In this document: piece after piece, positions 47,875 through 57,791 of the stretch
Numbering within the stretch: the first letter of the stretch is position 1
Layout of the letters: the number at the start of each line of letters is the position of its first letter
Assembly: GCF_007625155.1 (NCBI RefSeq)
Contig: NZ_VMNK01000023.1
Coordinates: forward strand, 56,647 to 120,646
Origin: Denitromonas halophila
GTDB lineage: Bacteria > Pseudomonadota > Gammaproteobacteria > Burkholderiales > Rhodocyclaceae
Length of the DNA: 64,000 nt
Reading direction: 5' to 3'
Notes under the pieces: generated by a model
The model's database searches: none
What the model was told of the DNA's origin: nothing
What the model saw: the letters and a program-made list of their open reading frames with translations, nothing else
Translations under genes and position numbers: made by a program

Positions 47875-48868
47875 GCCCCTCGCCCTCGGCGGGCCGATCG
47901 GCTGCAGCGCGCTTGAGGCGGTCGTTGACGGCTTGCCATTCGGGACTCGTGGGTGGCGCTTCGATCAGCAGCAGGGTCGCGCCGCACTGGTCGAGCCGAC
48001 GCAGATCGCCATAGAGACGACGCGCGTAGCCGGCCGGGTCGCCGGGCAGTTGCAGCCAGACCGAACCATTCGCCGGGGCGGCGTCGGTCAAGGTGCGTGA
48101 CAGCACACCGATGCGTTGGCCCGATTGCGCGGCGGCCACAACGGTAGCGTACAGGGCGGGCACGTCGAGCAGGCGCACCGGGGTGGCGGGCGCATAGTGC
48201 GAGGCCAGCGTGCCGGAGGCGCGTGGTGCGGTGGTGTCGGCGGCGTCGGGCGTAAGCACTGGTGCGCCGAGCACGCGACGCATGTCGTCGATGGAGACCC
48301 GACCCGGGCGCAGCATGACGGGCACACCACGCGAGAGGTCGACAATGGTCGATTCGATGCCGACCTCGCATTCACCACCGTCGACCACCACGGCGACGGC
48401 ATTGCCGAGTTCTTCGCGCACATGGTCGGCAGTGGTCGGGCTGATGCGACCGAAGCGGTTGGCCGAGGGCGCGGCGAGGCCGCCGCCAAACGCCGCCAGG
48501 AGTGCATGGGCCACCGGGTGGGCCGGCACGCGCAGGCCGACGGTGTCCTGGCCGCCGGTGACGGCATCGGGCACATCGGGCTGGCGCTTGAGGATCAGGG
48601 TAAGCGGGCCGGGCCAGAAGGCGGCGGCCAGTTGGCGAGCGGCGTCGGGAATCTCGCGCGCCCAGTCGTCAAGTTGCTCGGCCGAGGCCAGATGAACGAT
48701 CAGCGGATGATTGGCTGGCCGGCCCTTGGCGGCGAAGATACGCGCCACCGCCTGCGGGTTGCGGGCGTCGGCGGCCAAGCCGTAGACCGTTTCGGTCGGC
48801 AGGCCGACCAGCTGGCCGGCGCGCAAGGCGGCAACCGCGTCGCGCAGCGCGCGGGACAGCTCAGTCAT
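47861..48868 (-). CDS. sua5: L-threonylcarbamoyladenylate synthase, Sua5 type
   Basis: Makes threonylcarbamoyl-AMP for the universal t6A37 tRNA modification. The 335-aa product has a YrdC domain (about 8-200) with GLPTETVYGLAADA, KGRPANHPLIVH and SANRFGRISPT, then a linker and a C-terminal Sua5 domain (about 225-325, RASGTLASHYAPATPVRLLD). This makes it the long Sua5 form rather than short TsaC. ATG at 48868 overlaps the purK stop by 8 nt; upstream in-frame codons run through purK. Confidence 0.93.
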   Translation of the reverse strand: MTELSRALRDAVAALRAGQLVGLPTETVYGLAADARNPQAVARIFAAKGRPANHPLIVHLASAEQLDDWAREIPDAARQLAAAFWPGPLTLILKRQPDVPDAVTGGQDTVGLRVPAHPVAHALLAAFGGGLAAPSANRFGRISPTTADHVREELGNAVAVVVDGGECEVGIESTIVDLSRGVPVMLRPGRVSIDDMRRVLGAPVLTPDAADTTAPRASGTLASHYAPATPVRLLDVPALYATVVAAAQSGQRIGVLSRTLTDAAPANGSVWLQLPGDPAGYARRLYGDLRRLDQCGATLLLIEAPPTSPEWQAVNDRLKRAAADRPAEGEGLPKP

Positions 48869-50024
48869 CCGTGATGCCGATCGCTGTGCGAGCCGCCAGG
48901 GCAGCGACCAGCGCGGCCTCGACGTCGGTATCGACCACCGTGAAGTGGCCCATCTTGCGACCGGCGCGAGCGTGGTGCTTGCCGTACAGATGCAGGCGCA
49001 GATTGGGCACGGCGTGCAGCACCGACCAGTCTGGCTCGTGGGCGCGTTCGTCGCCGGTGCGATACCACAGGTCACCGAGCAGATTGACCATCACGGCGGC
49101 GCTGTGGGCGCGCGGCAGGCCCAGCGGCAAGCCGCACAGGGCGCGTACTTGCTGCATGTACTGATCGGTGACATTGGCGTCGATGGTGGCGTGACCGCTA
49201 TTGTGCGGGCGCGGGGCCATCTCATTCACATACAGCGCGCCGCCGGAAATGAAGAATTCCACCGCCAGCGTGCCAACGTAGCCGAGCTGCGTGGCGATAT
49301 GCTCGGCGAGCTGACGCGCCTGCACCGCGAGCGCGTCATCGACACGCGCGGGGGTGATCGACACATCGAGAATGCCGTGGCGATGCCGATTTTCGGCCAC
49401 CGGAAACACGGTCACGCTGCCCGAGGCCTCGCGCGCGAGCACCACCGAGACTTCGCAATCGAGCGACAGGCGCTTTTCGAGTACACAGGCTTCGCCGCCA
49501 AACTCGTTGAAGGCGTGCAGCGCCTGCGCTGCGTCGTGCACCGTCACCTGCCCTTTGCCGTCATAGCCAAAGCGGGCGACCTTGAGAATGGCGGGAAACA
49601 GATCGTCGGGCAGATCGTTGAGGTCATCGACGCTGCGCAGCGCACGAAATGCGCCGTGCGGCAGGCCGTTGTCGGCGAGGAAGGTTTTTTCGACGATGCG
49701 GTTCTGGCACACCGACACGGCCGCAGCGCCGGGGCGCACCGGGATGAACTTGGCGAGGTAGTCCAGCGTGCCGGCAGGCACGTTTTCGAATTCAGTGGTG
49801 ACGGCGGCACAGGTTTCGGCCATCAGATCGAGCGCGGCGAAGTCTTCGTACTCGGCCAGGATGTGGCGGTCCGCCGCGCGGCCCGCCGGACTGTTGGCGT
49901 CGGGGTCGAGCACCCACACCTGGTAACCCATTTCGTGAGCGGCATGAACAAAGAAGCGGCCAAGCTGACCGCCACCGAGCATGCCCAGCGTGGCGGGCGG
50001 GAGGATCGCGTCGATCGTGCTCAT
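48861..50024 (-). CDS. purK: N5-carboxyaminoimidazole ribonucleotide synthase
   Basis: ATP-grasp enzyme of 387 aa that carboxylates AIR to N5-CAIR in purine synthesis. The start carries the family motif LGMLGGGQLGRFFVHAAHEM; the ATP-grasp core includes LKVARFGYDGKGQ and the metal-site NEMAPRPHNSGHATIDA. It lies 8 bp after purE, which uses its product. Confidence 0.96.
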   Translation of the reverse strand: MSTIDAILPPATLGMLGGGQLGRFFVHAAHEMGYQVWVLDPDANSPAGRAADRHILAEYEDFAALDLMAETCAAVTTEFENVPAGTLDYLAKFIPVRPGAAAVSVCQNRIVEKTFLADNGLPHGAFRALRSVDDLNDLPDDLFPAILKVARFGYDGKGQVTVHDAAQALHAFNEFGGEACVLEKRLSLDCEVSVVLAREASGSVTVFPVAENRHRHGILDVSITPARVDDALAVQARQLAEHIATQLGYVGTLAVEFFISGGALYVNEMAPRPHNSGHATIDANVTDQYMQQVRALCGLPLGLPRAHSAAVMVNLLGDLWYRTGDERAHEPDWSVLHAVPNLRLHLYGKHHARAGRKMGHFTVVDTDVEAALVAALAARTAIGITDD

Positions 50025-50032
50025 GCGCGGCG

Positions 50033-50536
50033 TCAGCCCTGCTCGACCGGCGACAAGGCCATGGCCAGCACGGTGTCGGTCTGCTTCTGACGGAAGGCGG
50101 CGAGCTTGTCAGCCAGCGCAGCATCTTCATTGGCCATCAGCGACACGGCAAACAGCGCGGCGTTGGCGGCACCGGCCTCGCCGATTGCAAACGTGGCGAC
50201 TGGAATCCCTTTGGGCATCTGCACGATCGACAGCAGCGAATCCTGCCCTGACAGCGCCCGCGACTGCACCGGCACGCCCAGCACCGGCAAGGTGGTCTTG
50301 GCGGCCACCATGCCCGGCAGATGCGCCGCGCCGCCGGCGCCGGCGATGATCGCTTTGAGTCCGCGACCACGCGCCGCTTCGGCGTATTCGAACATCAGAT
50401 CGGGGGTGCGGTGCGCCGACACCACGCGCGCCTCGTAGGGCACGCCGAAGTCATCCAGAATCCGCGCGGCCGCCTGCATGGTCGGCCAGTCGGAATTGGA
50501 GCCCATGATGATGCCGATCTTGACGTCTTCGCTCAT
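50033..50536 (-). CDS. purE: N5-carboxyaminoimidazole ribonucleotide mutase
   Basis: Octameric class I PurE of 167 aa that converts N5-CAIR to CAIR. The N-terminal [15 protein letters not shown] binds phosphate, and the conserved active-site His is in VSAHRTPD, followed by [24 protein letters not shown] (split here). It sits between folD (3 bp gap) and purK. Confidence 0.97.
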   Translation of the reverse strand: MSEDVKIGIIMGSNSDWPTMQAAARILDDFGVPYEARVVSAHRTPDLMFEYAEAARGRGLKAIIAGAGGAAHLPGMVAAKTTLPVLGVPVQSRALSGQDSLLSIVQMPKGIPVATFAIGEAGAANAALFAVSLMANEDAALADKLAAFRQKQTDTVLAMALSPVEQG

Positions 50537-50539
50537 TGT

Positions 50540-51418
50540 TCAGACTCCCTTGCGCTCGGCGGCGCGCTGCGCCGACTCGAGGGTGTTGGCCAGCAACATG
50601 GTGATGGTCATCGGCCCGACGCCACCCGGCACCGGGGTGATGGCGCCGGCCACATCCTTGACGGACGCGAAATCGACATCGCCACACAGTTTGCCTTCGT
50701 TGGGCAGCCCGGCGGGAATGCGGTTCATGCCCACATCGATCACCGCCGCACCCGGCTTGACCATCTCGCCGGTGATGAACATCGGACGGCCAATGGCCAC
50801 AATGAGAATGTCAGCCCGGCGGGTATGCGCGGCCAGATCGCGGGTCTTGGAGTGACAGACGGTCACCGTGGCGCCGGCTTGGGTGAGCAGCATGGCCATC
50901 GGCTTGCCAACAATATTGGAGCGGCCAATGACCACGGCGTCGGCACCCGACACGTCGATATCGCCGGCAGCCAGCAGCTTCATGACGCCATGCGGCGTGC
51001 AGGGGAAGAAGGCGCGCTGGCCTTGCGACAGGCGACCGACGTTCTCGGCATGAAAACCGTCCACGTCCTTGTCGACCGAGATGGCCTCGAGCACTTCCTT
51101 TTCTTCGAACTGCGGCGGCAGGGGCAGCTGCACCAGGATGCCGTGCACGCTGTCGTCGGCATTGAGCTCGGCGATTTTGTCGAGGACACGCTTCGGGTCG
51201 GTGTCGGCGGGATAGTCAAAACGCAGCGAGCGCATGCCCGCTTTTTCGCAGCCAGCCACTTTGTTGCGCACATATACCGCCGAGGCGGGATTGTCGCCCA
51301 CCAGGATGACGACCAGGCAGGGCGTCACGCCGCGCGCCTTGACTTCCTTGACGCTTTCAGCGAGCTGGGCGCGAACATCGGCAGACAAGGCGTTGCCGTC
51401 GAGAATGCGTGCAGACAT
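50540..51418 (-). CDS. folD: Methylenetetrahydrofolate dehydrogenase/cyclohydrolase FolD
   Basis: Bifunctional NADP-dependent enzyme of 292 aa supplying 10-formyl-THF for purine synthesis. The [14 protein letters not shown] segment contains the catalytic Tyr and Lys; the QLPLPPQF motif and the Rossmann segment [16 protein letters not shown] follow, with PGGVGPMTI near the end. It precedes purE in the same direction, which fits a shared purine role. Confidence 0.96.
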   Translation of the reverse strand: MSARILDGNALSADVRAQLAESVKEVKARGVTPCLVVILVGDNPASAVYVRNKVAGCEKAGMRSLRFDYPADTDPKRVLDKIAELNADDSVHGILVQLPLPPQFEEKEVLEAISVDKDVDGFHAENVGRLSQGQRAFFPCTPHGVMKLLAAGDIDVSGADAVVIGRSNIVGKPMAMLLTQAGATVTVCHSKTRDLAAHTRRADILIVAIGRPMFITGEMVKPGAAVIDVGMNRIPAGLPNEGKLCGDVDFASVKDVAGAITPVPGGVGPMTITMLLANTLESAQRAAERKGV

Positions 51419-51503
51419 CGAAACTGCCCTCGGGAAAAACCGGTGATTCTATCGCAGGATCAGAGGCTTGTGCGAAGCAGCATGGCGACGTTCCGGCTGG
51501 CGC

Positions 51504-52118
51504 CTATCCCGCCGGTGCTGCCGCCACGGCGACCGCGGCACGCCCCCGCGCGAAGGCGTCACGATTCAATTCAAGCAACTGCGGCTTGCGCCGGGCAAAA
51601 CGGGCCAACACGGCCTGCTCCAGCACATCATCCGGAAACGGTAACCGAGCGGCCATGGCGCCGAGCATGACGGTGTTGCCGAGCCGGATTTCACCGAGTT
51701 CGAGCGCGATGGCGGTAGCGTCGAACGCATGCACCGTGAGGCCTAGCGCCGTCATTTGCGCTACCGGATCATCCGGGTAGTCATAGCGCCCGCTGTTGAC
51801 CACCGGCGGCACGATGCGACCGATGTTGGTCAGCACCTCGGCTCCTGGACGCAGCATGTGCACCCAGCGCAAGGTCTCGGCGGCTTCAAAGCCGACCAGC
51901 AGATCGGCGTCGCCCGGCGCGATCTGCGGCGACAGCACGCGCGCGCCAAAGCGCAGGTGCGAGGTGACCACCCCGCCGCGCTGGCTCATGCCGGCCACTT
52001 CGGTTTTCTTGACATCGAAGCCCAGCGACAGCGCGGCCTCGGCGAGGATTTCCGTCGCGGTCATGACGCCCTGCCCGCCAATGCCGCAGACCAGAATATT
52101 GGTAATCGACATGCTCAT
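51504..52118 (-). CDS. iorB: Indolepyruvate ferredoxin oxidoreductase beta subunit
   Basis: Gamma-type subunit of 204 aa of a 2-oxoacid:ferredoxin oxidoreductase that oxidises indolepyruvate or phenylpyruvate to the acyl-CoA. The CoA-binding GIGGQGVMTATEILAEAA and the later AGMSQRGGVVTSHLRFG are family motifs. ATG at 52118 overlaps the iorA stop by 4 nt, so the subunits are coupled. An 85-bp gap separates it from folD. Confidence 0.93.
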   Translation of the reverse strand: MSMSITNILVCGIGGQGVMTATEILAEAALSLGFDVKKTEVAGMSQRGGVVTSHLRFGARVLSPQIAPGDADLLVGFEAAETLRWVHMLRPGAEVLTNIGRIVPPVVNSGRYDYPDDPVAQMTALGLTVHAFDATAIALELGEIRLGNTVMLGAMAARLPFPDDVLEQAVLARFARRKPQLLELNRDAFARGRAAVAVAAAPAG

Positions 52119-53995
52119 GCGGTACTCCCGGGCTGACGGATGAATGACAAAGGCTGGAGCCTCTGCGCGTGCACGATCGCCTCGGGCGCACAGGGCTGAA
52201 CACACAGGCCACAGCCGGTACAGGCGGCAGTATCGATACGCACAAAGGCCAGATCGACGACCTTGCCGGAGGGTTTGGTTTCCTGCCCGCGACGCGTTAC
52301 GTGGATGGCCGGGCAACCCACATCGAGACAATTGCCGCAGCCGGTACAGGTGTCGTCAATGACCTTGTAGGCCTGGGTGGGCTTGTACTCGCCGATCAGC
52401 ACACAGGGGCGGTCGGTGATGATCACCGAGGGCTCGTCAATCTTGGTCTCTTCGCGCAGCGCCTTGAACAATGTCGGCAACTCGTAGGGGTCGAGCTTAC
52501 GGATGCGCTCGCGGCGTACACCGAGTGCTTCGCACAGTTGGACGAAATCCACCCGCGGCGCCTCTTGGCCATGGATGTCGCGACCGGAGGCCGGGTTGTC
52601 CTGGCCACCGGTCATGCCGACGGTGCGGTTGTCGAGCAACAAGATGGTGACGTTGCCTCGGTTCCAGGTGATGTCGAGCAGGCCTTGCATGCCCATGTGC
52701 ATGAAGGTCGAGTCGCCAATCACGGCCACAATCTTCTTGTTCGCGTCTTTCGCGCCCCGCCCCTTGTCCATACCCAGCGCCATGCCCATCGATGCGCCCA
52801 TCGAGATGCAGGTATCGAGCGCATTCCACGGGTGGCCCGCGCCCAGCGTGTAGCAACCGATGTCACCCGAGATGATCACATTACGCAGTTGTGAGAGCGT
52901 GTAATAGACACCCAGGTGCGGGCAAGCCACGCACAGCGTGGGCGGGCGCGGGAACACCGGCTGAGGCGCCGGCCGGTCGATCTCGACCGGCGCGTCGCCG
53001 CGCAGCAGGCGGTCGATGGCCGGGGTGAGAATGTTCGGCGGCAACTCGCCGAGCCGGGGCAGGATGTCCTTGCCGTGACAGTCGATACCCACCGCCTTGA
53101 GTTCGGTTTCAAGCAGCGGTTCGGTTTCTTCAACCACCACCAGGCGCTCGACCTGCCCTGCCAGCGCGCGGATGCGCTCGATCGGCGGTGGGTACGAAAA
53201 CCCGAGGCGCAGCACCGGCGCATCGGGAAAGGCTTCGAGCACATGCATGCCCGCCGGGCCGGAGGTCACGAAGCCCACGCGCATGTCCTTACCGGGCTCC
53301 AGCACATTGAATTCCGACGCCTCGGCGGCCTCGCGCAAGGCGGCTTCGCGATCGAACATCAGCGGCAGGCGCGGCTTGGCATGGCCGGGCACCATCACCC
53401 AGCGCGGCGGGTCTTTCTCGAAACCGGCAGGCTCGATCACCTCGCGCTCGCCCGCCGTGACCGCGCCTTTGACATGGCAGATGCGGGTTGTCAGACGCAC
53501 GATCACCGCGGTGCGGAACTGCTCCGACACGGCAAACGCGGCGCGAGTGAGCGTATAGGCTTCTTGCGAATCGGCCGGTTCAAACACCGGCAAGTGGGCG
53601 AAGCGCCCCCAGAAACGGGAGTCCTGCTCGTTCTGCGAGGACGACATGCCCACATCGTCGGCAACGATGATCACCAGGCCGCCTTCCACGCCGGTGACGG
53701 TCAGCGTCATCAAGGCATCGGAGGCTACATTCAGGCCGACATGCTTCATCGCGCACAGCGCACGTGCCCCCACCATCGAGGCGCCCAGCGCGACTTCGAG
53801 CGAGACCTTTTCGTTCACCGACCATTCGGTATAGAGATCGGGGAAGCGTGCGAGGACTTCGAGAATCTCGGTGGAAGGCGTGCCCGGGTAGGCGGCGGCG
53901 ACGCGCACGCCGGCATCCCAGGCGGCCCGTGCGACCGCTTCGTTGCCAGAAAGAAATTGCCGGCTATGTGCCGGCGCGGGTTGCACTGCTGCCAT
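52115..53995 (-). CDS. iorA: Indolepyruvate ferredoxin oxidoreductase alpha subunit
   Basis: TPP- and iron-sulfur-dependent subunit of 626 aa. The N-terminal pyrimidine-binding domain has AAYPGTPSTEILE and EKVSLEVALGASMVGAR; the TPP-binding region has SGDIGCYTLG and GDSTFMHMGMQGLLD. Two [4Fe-4S] ferredoxin motifs (CTGCGNCLDVGCP and CTGCGLCVQPCAP) form the C-terminus. ATG at 53995 has GGAGG eight bases upstream. In denitrifying Aromatoleum-type bacteria such enzymes feed phenylalanine or tryptophan breakdown into phenylacetyl- or indoleacetyl-CoA. An FNR-type promoter precedes it. Confidence 0.94.
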   Translation of the reverse strand: MAAVQPAPAHSRQFLSGNEAVARAAWDAGVRVAAAYPGTPSTEILEVLARFPDLYTEWSVNEKVSLEVALGASMVGARALCAMKHVGLNVASDALMTLTVTGVEGGLVIIVADDVGMSSSQNEQDSRFWGRFAHLPVFEPADSQEAYTLTRAAFAVSEQFRTAVIVRLTTRICHVKGAVTAGEREVIEPAGFEKDPPRWVMVPGHAKPRLPLMFDREAALREAAEASEFNVLEPGKDMRVGFVTSGPAGMHVLEAFPDAPVLRLGFSYPPPIERIRALAGQVERLVVVEETEPLLETELKAVGIDCHGKDILPRLGELPPNILTPAIDRLLRGDAPVEIDRPAPQPVFPRPPTLCVACPHLGVYYTLSQLRNVIISGDIGCYTLGAGHPWNALDTCISMGASMGMALGMDKGRGAKDANKKIVAVIGDSTFMHMGMQGLLDITWNRGNVTILLLDNRTVGMTGGQDNPASGRDIHGQEAPRVDFVQLCEALGVRRERIRKLDPYELPTLFKALREETKIDEPSVIITDRPCVLIGEYKPTQAYKVIDDTCTGCGNCLDVGCPAIHVTRRGQETKPSGKVVDLAFVRIDTAACTGCGLCVQPCAPEAIVHAQRLQPLSFIRQPGSTA

Positions 53996-54103
53996 GGACG
54001 CTGCCTCCGGGACCCGCGAACGACGCGCGCCAAGCCTTGGCAACGCACCGACCGCCCTGCATCGCTGAGCGACGCGCGCCGTCAACATTAACGGCCGGGG
54101 ATT

Positions 54104-54145
54104 AATTTACCGATCGGTCAACGAATTACAGTTGATTTGAATCAA
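54104..54145 (-). promoter_or_regulatory. Class-II FNR-type promoter of iorAB
   Basis: On minus, TTGATTCAAATCAA (54145-54132) is a perfect FNR/CRP-family palindrome. Its centre lies 32 bp from the centre of a TAAATT -10 hexamer (54109-54104), exactly the -41.5 class-II geometry. Predicted start near 54097 gives a leader of about 100 nt before the iorA ATG. Confidence 0.7.
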
Positions 54146-54179
54146 ACGCGACGCACGCAGCGAACGTCACGCAAAGGGA

Positions 54180-54824
54180 TCAGTCGACGAAACGCCCTCG
54201 CGCCGCCTCGCAGGTCATCACGGATTGCACCAGCTCAGCCAGCGAGTTGGCCTCCATTTTCTCCATCACGCGTGCGCGATGTACTTCGACGGTCTTGATG
54301 CTGATGCCCAGATCGTCCGCAATCTGCTTGTTGAGCCGACCGGCAATGATCAGTTCGAGGACTTCCATCTCGCGCTGGGTGAGCAAGTCGAGACGACGGG
54401 CCACCACGGCGTCCTGACGCACACGGCTGCGGCTTTCGCGCTCGGTGGCGAGGCATTGCTCGATGAGCTTGAGCATGTCGCGATCGCTGAACGGCTTTTC
54501 GATGAAATCGACCGCACCTTTCTTGAGCACCGACACCGCCATGGGCACATCGCCATGGCCGGTGATGAACACCACCGGCAAGGTGGCGTGGCGCTCGCGC
54601 AGGCATTCGTAGAGCTCCAGGCCACTCATGCCGGGCATGCGCACATCGAGCACGATGCAGCCGGCCATGTCGGCGTGGTAAGCCTCAAGAAAGGCTTCGG
54701 CCGAGGCGAACTGGGCGACGCGATAGCGGTTCGACTCCAGCAACCACACCAGCGAATCGCGAAGGGCTTCGTCGTCGTCGACGATGTAGATGATCTGTTC
54801 AGGCGCTTCGGGCGTTCCGTTCAC
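54180..54824 (-). CDS. FixJ/DctR-family response regulator (second pair)
   Basis: Receiver plus LuxR-type DNA-binding protein of 214 aa. The receiver has VDDDE near residue 15, Asp60 in CIVLDVRMPGMSG, FITGHGDVPM and FIEKPF; the helix-turn-helix reads LTQREMEVLELIIAG and IKTVEVHRARVMEKM. It closely resembles the regulator at 25110-25751. GTG at 54824 is chosen because conserved sequence starts soon after; it overlaps the kinase gene by 26 nt. Confidence 0.91.
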   Translation of the reverse strand: MNGTPEAPEQIIYIVDDDEALRDSLVWLLESNRYRVAQFASAEAFLEAYHADMAGCIVLDVRMPGMSGLELYECLRERHATLPVVFITGHGDVPMAVSVLKKGAVDFIEKPFSDRDMLKLIEQCLATERESRSRVRQDAVVARRLDLLTQREMEVLELIIAGRLNKQIADDLGISIKTVEVHRARVMEKMEANSLAELVQSVMTCEAARGRFVD

Positions 54825-57600
54825 CGGCAATCTCCACGGGCAGCGTAAATCGAAAAACGGTGCCGCCTTCGGGATTGGGTTCGGTCCACAGGCGCCCGTC
54901 ATGAAATTCGATGATCGAGCGACAGATATTCAGGCCCATGCCCATGCCTTCGGACTTGGTGGTAAAGAACGGGGTAAACAGACGCTCGGCGTCTTCGTCG
55001 CGAATGCCGTGACCGCGATCGGCCACCGACACCTCGACCAGCCCCTCGCGCACCACGCGCGCCGACAGGGTCAACACCCGGCAGTCGTCCGGCGTGTCGC
55101 CCATCGCATCCATCCCGTTCTTGACCAGGTTGAGCAGCACCTGCTCGATCATGATCCGGTCAGCGTAAACGGGCGGCAGCTTGGGCGCAATATCGCGACG
55201 CACACGCACGGCGGCCTTGCGGGCGTCGATCTCGGCAAAACCGAGCGCGTCGTCCACCACTTCATCCAGCGGTACGGCCGCACGACGCGGCTCGCTCTTG
55301 CGCACGAAATCGCGAATCCGGCGAATGATCTTGCCGGCGCGCTCGGCCTGGAAGCTGGCCTTCTGCATGGCGGCCAGCACCTCGTCCTGACGGTAATCGC
55401 CGGACTCCATGCGCTTGACGCAACCCATCGCGTAATTGGAAATCGCCGCCAGCGGCTGGTTGAGTTCATGCGCCAGGGTGGAGGCCATCTCGCCCATGGT
55501 CACCAGACGCGCGGTGCGCTGCAGCCGCTCTTCCTGCTGCCGGCTCATCTCTTCCATCTGCCGCCGGTCGGTAATGTCGGTGGCGATGCCCATGCGCACC
55601 ACCCGCCCATCTACCCAGCGCGTGGCCTGCTCACGCACGTGGTACCAGTGGCCCGACAGCGGATTGCGCAACTCGTCGTCGAACAACTCCATCGGCACAT
55701 CGGCCGGCTGCAGCTTGCGCGGATCGACCCGGTAGTCGCCCAGCTCGGGCTGCGGCTGGGTCACCGCACGGGCGCGGCGACCGACCACGTCGAAACCGTG
55801 CATCGCCATGAAGGCACGGTTGGCATAGAGGATTTCGTCGTTGCGTGCATCGGCCACAAACACTGCGGAATCGAGTCCGTCGAGCACCGCCTCGAAGCGC
55901 TTGTGCGCCGCTTCAAGTGCCGCCCGAACGCGCTTGGGTTCGGTAATGTCGGTGACCGAGGCCATCCAGCCGGTCTGCTTGCCACTGCCGTCGATCAGCG
56001 GCGAAAGGTAAAAACGCGCATCGAGCCGCTCGCCGCTCTTGCGCAGCACTTTCATTTCAAAACCCGACGGCGGTGCCTGCCCCGCCAGCGTGACATCCAG
56101 ATTGTGCTGGCAGCGCGGAATATCTTCTTCGGGCCAATAGGGAAAAGGCGGCATCGCCCCCACCAGCTCGTCAGACGACAAGCCCACCATCCGGCAAAAT
56201 GCCGGGTTGGCGTAAATGATGCGACCCGACAAATCGATGGCCCGCAGGCCGGTGACGACTGACTCTTCCATGGCGCGCCGGAACGCCGACTCGGCCCGCA
56301 GCGCCTCTTCGGTCGCCTTGCGTCCGGTAATGTCGTGGGCCACCGCGTAGAACAGCTTTTCGTCGAGCACCGGGTTGATGCTCCAGACCAACCACTTGTA
56401 GCGGCCGTCGGCACAGCGCACCCGGTTCTCGAAGCTCACCGGCTGACCGTTGGCCAGCAGGCGCAACTGCTCGATGGTGGCGACGATGTCATCGTCGTGA
56501 ACAAAATCCAGCAGCGGACGACCGGGCATCTGCACCACGGGATAGCCCAGCAAGCGTTCAAACGCGGGGTTGCACCGCCGGAAGGTGCCGTCGGCGCTGA
56601 GAATGCTGAGAATATCGAGCGACAGGTTGAACAGGCGATCACGCTCTTTTTCGACGCGCACCCGGCGCCGCATGTGGCTGCGCAGCAACCACAGGCTCCA
56701 CAGCATCAGCACCGACAGTCCGATGATCATGATGGTCGGCAGCGCGCGCGGGATCGCCCCCACCGTGCGAAACGCGGTGGCACGCAGCATCAAGCCATTG
56801 GCCGGGGGGTCGAGCGCGATCGCATAAGCCACCGACTCATCCAGCGCCTGCACCGACGAATTGACCGCCAGTGTGTCGCCACGCGGACCGATCAGCGCCA
56901 GTCGGTATTTTTCGGAGAACCAGGACGGCACCAGATGACGGACGATCTGGTCAATGGAATACACCGCCACCATCGAGCCCATGAACCGCCGCCCGTGACG
57001 CACCGGAATATAGAGTTCAAGGACCGCCTCGCCACGGGGATTGACATAGGGGTCGCCATACGCCGGCCGCCCAATCTCTCGCGCCCGAAAGAAAGCCACG
57101 GTCTGGGTGCTGGTGAGCACATCGCCGGCCAGCCAATCGGTCGTATCGAAAGGCGCGCTCCAGCGCACTACCTCGCCCGGCTCAACCCATACCAGGTTGA
57201 TCAGCTGCGGGTTGTTGGCAATGTGTTGATTGGCGCGCAGCTGGAAGTTGTCCAGATCCAGAGACCCGGCCGCCAGATCGCGCGCCATCTGGGTCAGGAA
57301 CTCTTCCGTGCCCTGCATGTGCAGGCGCATGGTCTGTTCGGCCCATTGCACGTCCCGCGCAATCGCATTGCGCTGGATCTCGGTCTCCTGCCGTTGCAGC
57401 ACCCACACCAGCACCAACATGGCGACCGCAAACACCACCACCGCAACGTAGGGGACGGTCCAGTAAAGCTCGGTGCGCGCCTGAGCGCGCGCAGCTGTGG
57501 GTTTTGCCATGGCCTCCGGCCAAAAATAGACGGGGTTCGCAAACGGAATCAACGCAAGCGATTGATCGGCATTGTCACCGCCCCCCGCCTCCGGCGACAT
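54799..57600 (-). CDS. DctS-like sensor histidine kinase with three PAS domains
   Basis: Membrane sensor kinase of 933 aa. TM1 (about 51-68) and TM2 (about 287-309) flank a periplasmic domain with the same layout as the first system (IGRPAYGDPYVNPRGEAV, then YSIDQIVRHLVPSWFSEKYR). Three PAS domains follow (about 320-435, 445-560, 575-690), then the phospho-acceptor His711 in MASTLAHELNQPLAAISNY and an HATPase domain with NLVKNGMDAM, DRGHGI and GMGMGLNICRS. Start is uncertain: ATG at 57510 (MAKPTAARAQ) is an alternative. It lies divergent from an orphan ABC binding protein gene. Confidence 0.9.
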   Translation of the reverse strand: MSPEAGGGDNADQSLALIPFANPVYFWPEAMAKPTAARAQARTELYWTVPYVAVVVFAVAMLVLVWVLQRQETEIQRNAIARDVQWAEQTMRLHMQGTEEFLTQMARDLAAGSLDLDNFQLRANQHIANNPQLINLVWVEPGEVVRWSAPFDTTDWLAGDVLTSTQTVAFFRAREIGRPAYGDPYVNPRGEAVLELYIPVRHGRRFMGSMVAVYSIDQIVRHLVPSWFSEKYRLALIGPRGDTLAVNSSVQALDESVAYAIALDPPANGLMLRATAFRTVGAIPRALPTIMIIGLSVLMLWSLWLLRSHMRRRVRVEKERDRLFNLSLDILSILSADGTFRRCNPAFERLLGYPVVQMPGRPLLDFVHDDDIVATIEQLRLLANGQPVSFENRVRCADGRYKWLVWSINPVLDEKLFYAVAHDITGRKATEEALRAESAFRRAMEESVVTGLRAIDLSGRIIYANPAFCRMVGLSSDELVGAMPPFPYWPEEDIPRCQHNLDVTLAGQAPPSGFEMKVLRKSGERLDARFYLSPLIDGSGKQTGWMASVTDITEPKRVRAALEAAHKRFEAVLDGLDSAVFVADARNDEILYANRAFMAMHGFDVVGRRARAVTQPQPELGDYRVDPRKLQPADVPMELFDDELRNPLSGHWYHVREQATRWVDGRVVRMGIATDITDRRQMEEMSRQQEERLQRTARLVTMGEMASTLAHELNQPLAAISNYAMGCVKRMESGDYRQDEVLAAMQKASFQAERAGKIIRRIRDFVRKSEPRRAAVPLDEVVDDALGFAEIDARKAAVRVRRDIAPKLPPVYADRIMIEQVLLNLVKNGMDAMGDTPDDCRVLTLSARVVREGLVEVSVADRGHGIRDEDAERLFTPFFTTKSEGMGMGLNICRSIIEFHDGRLWTEPNPEGGTVFRFTLPVEIAGERNARSA

Positions 57601-57791
57601 CGGGTGATTCCCTAGGGCGGCCGCTTATTTATCCGTCTTGTTGATCAGCCCGTTTGTGGTCACACCCGTGGCATTGACGGAAAAATCCATACTAACGGCA
57701 TACTTATCCGGGCAACTCTAGGGGTTTTCGCCAATGTCACATCGCATGAGCCGGGTCTTACAGTCGTCAAAAAACGGGAGGAGACCCCAAC

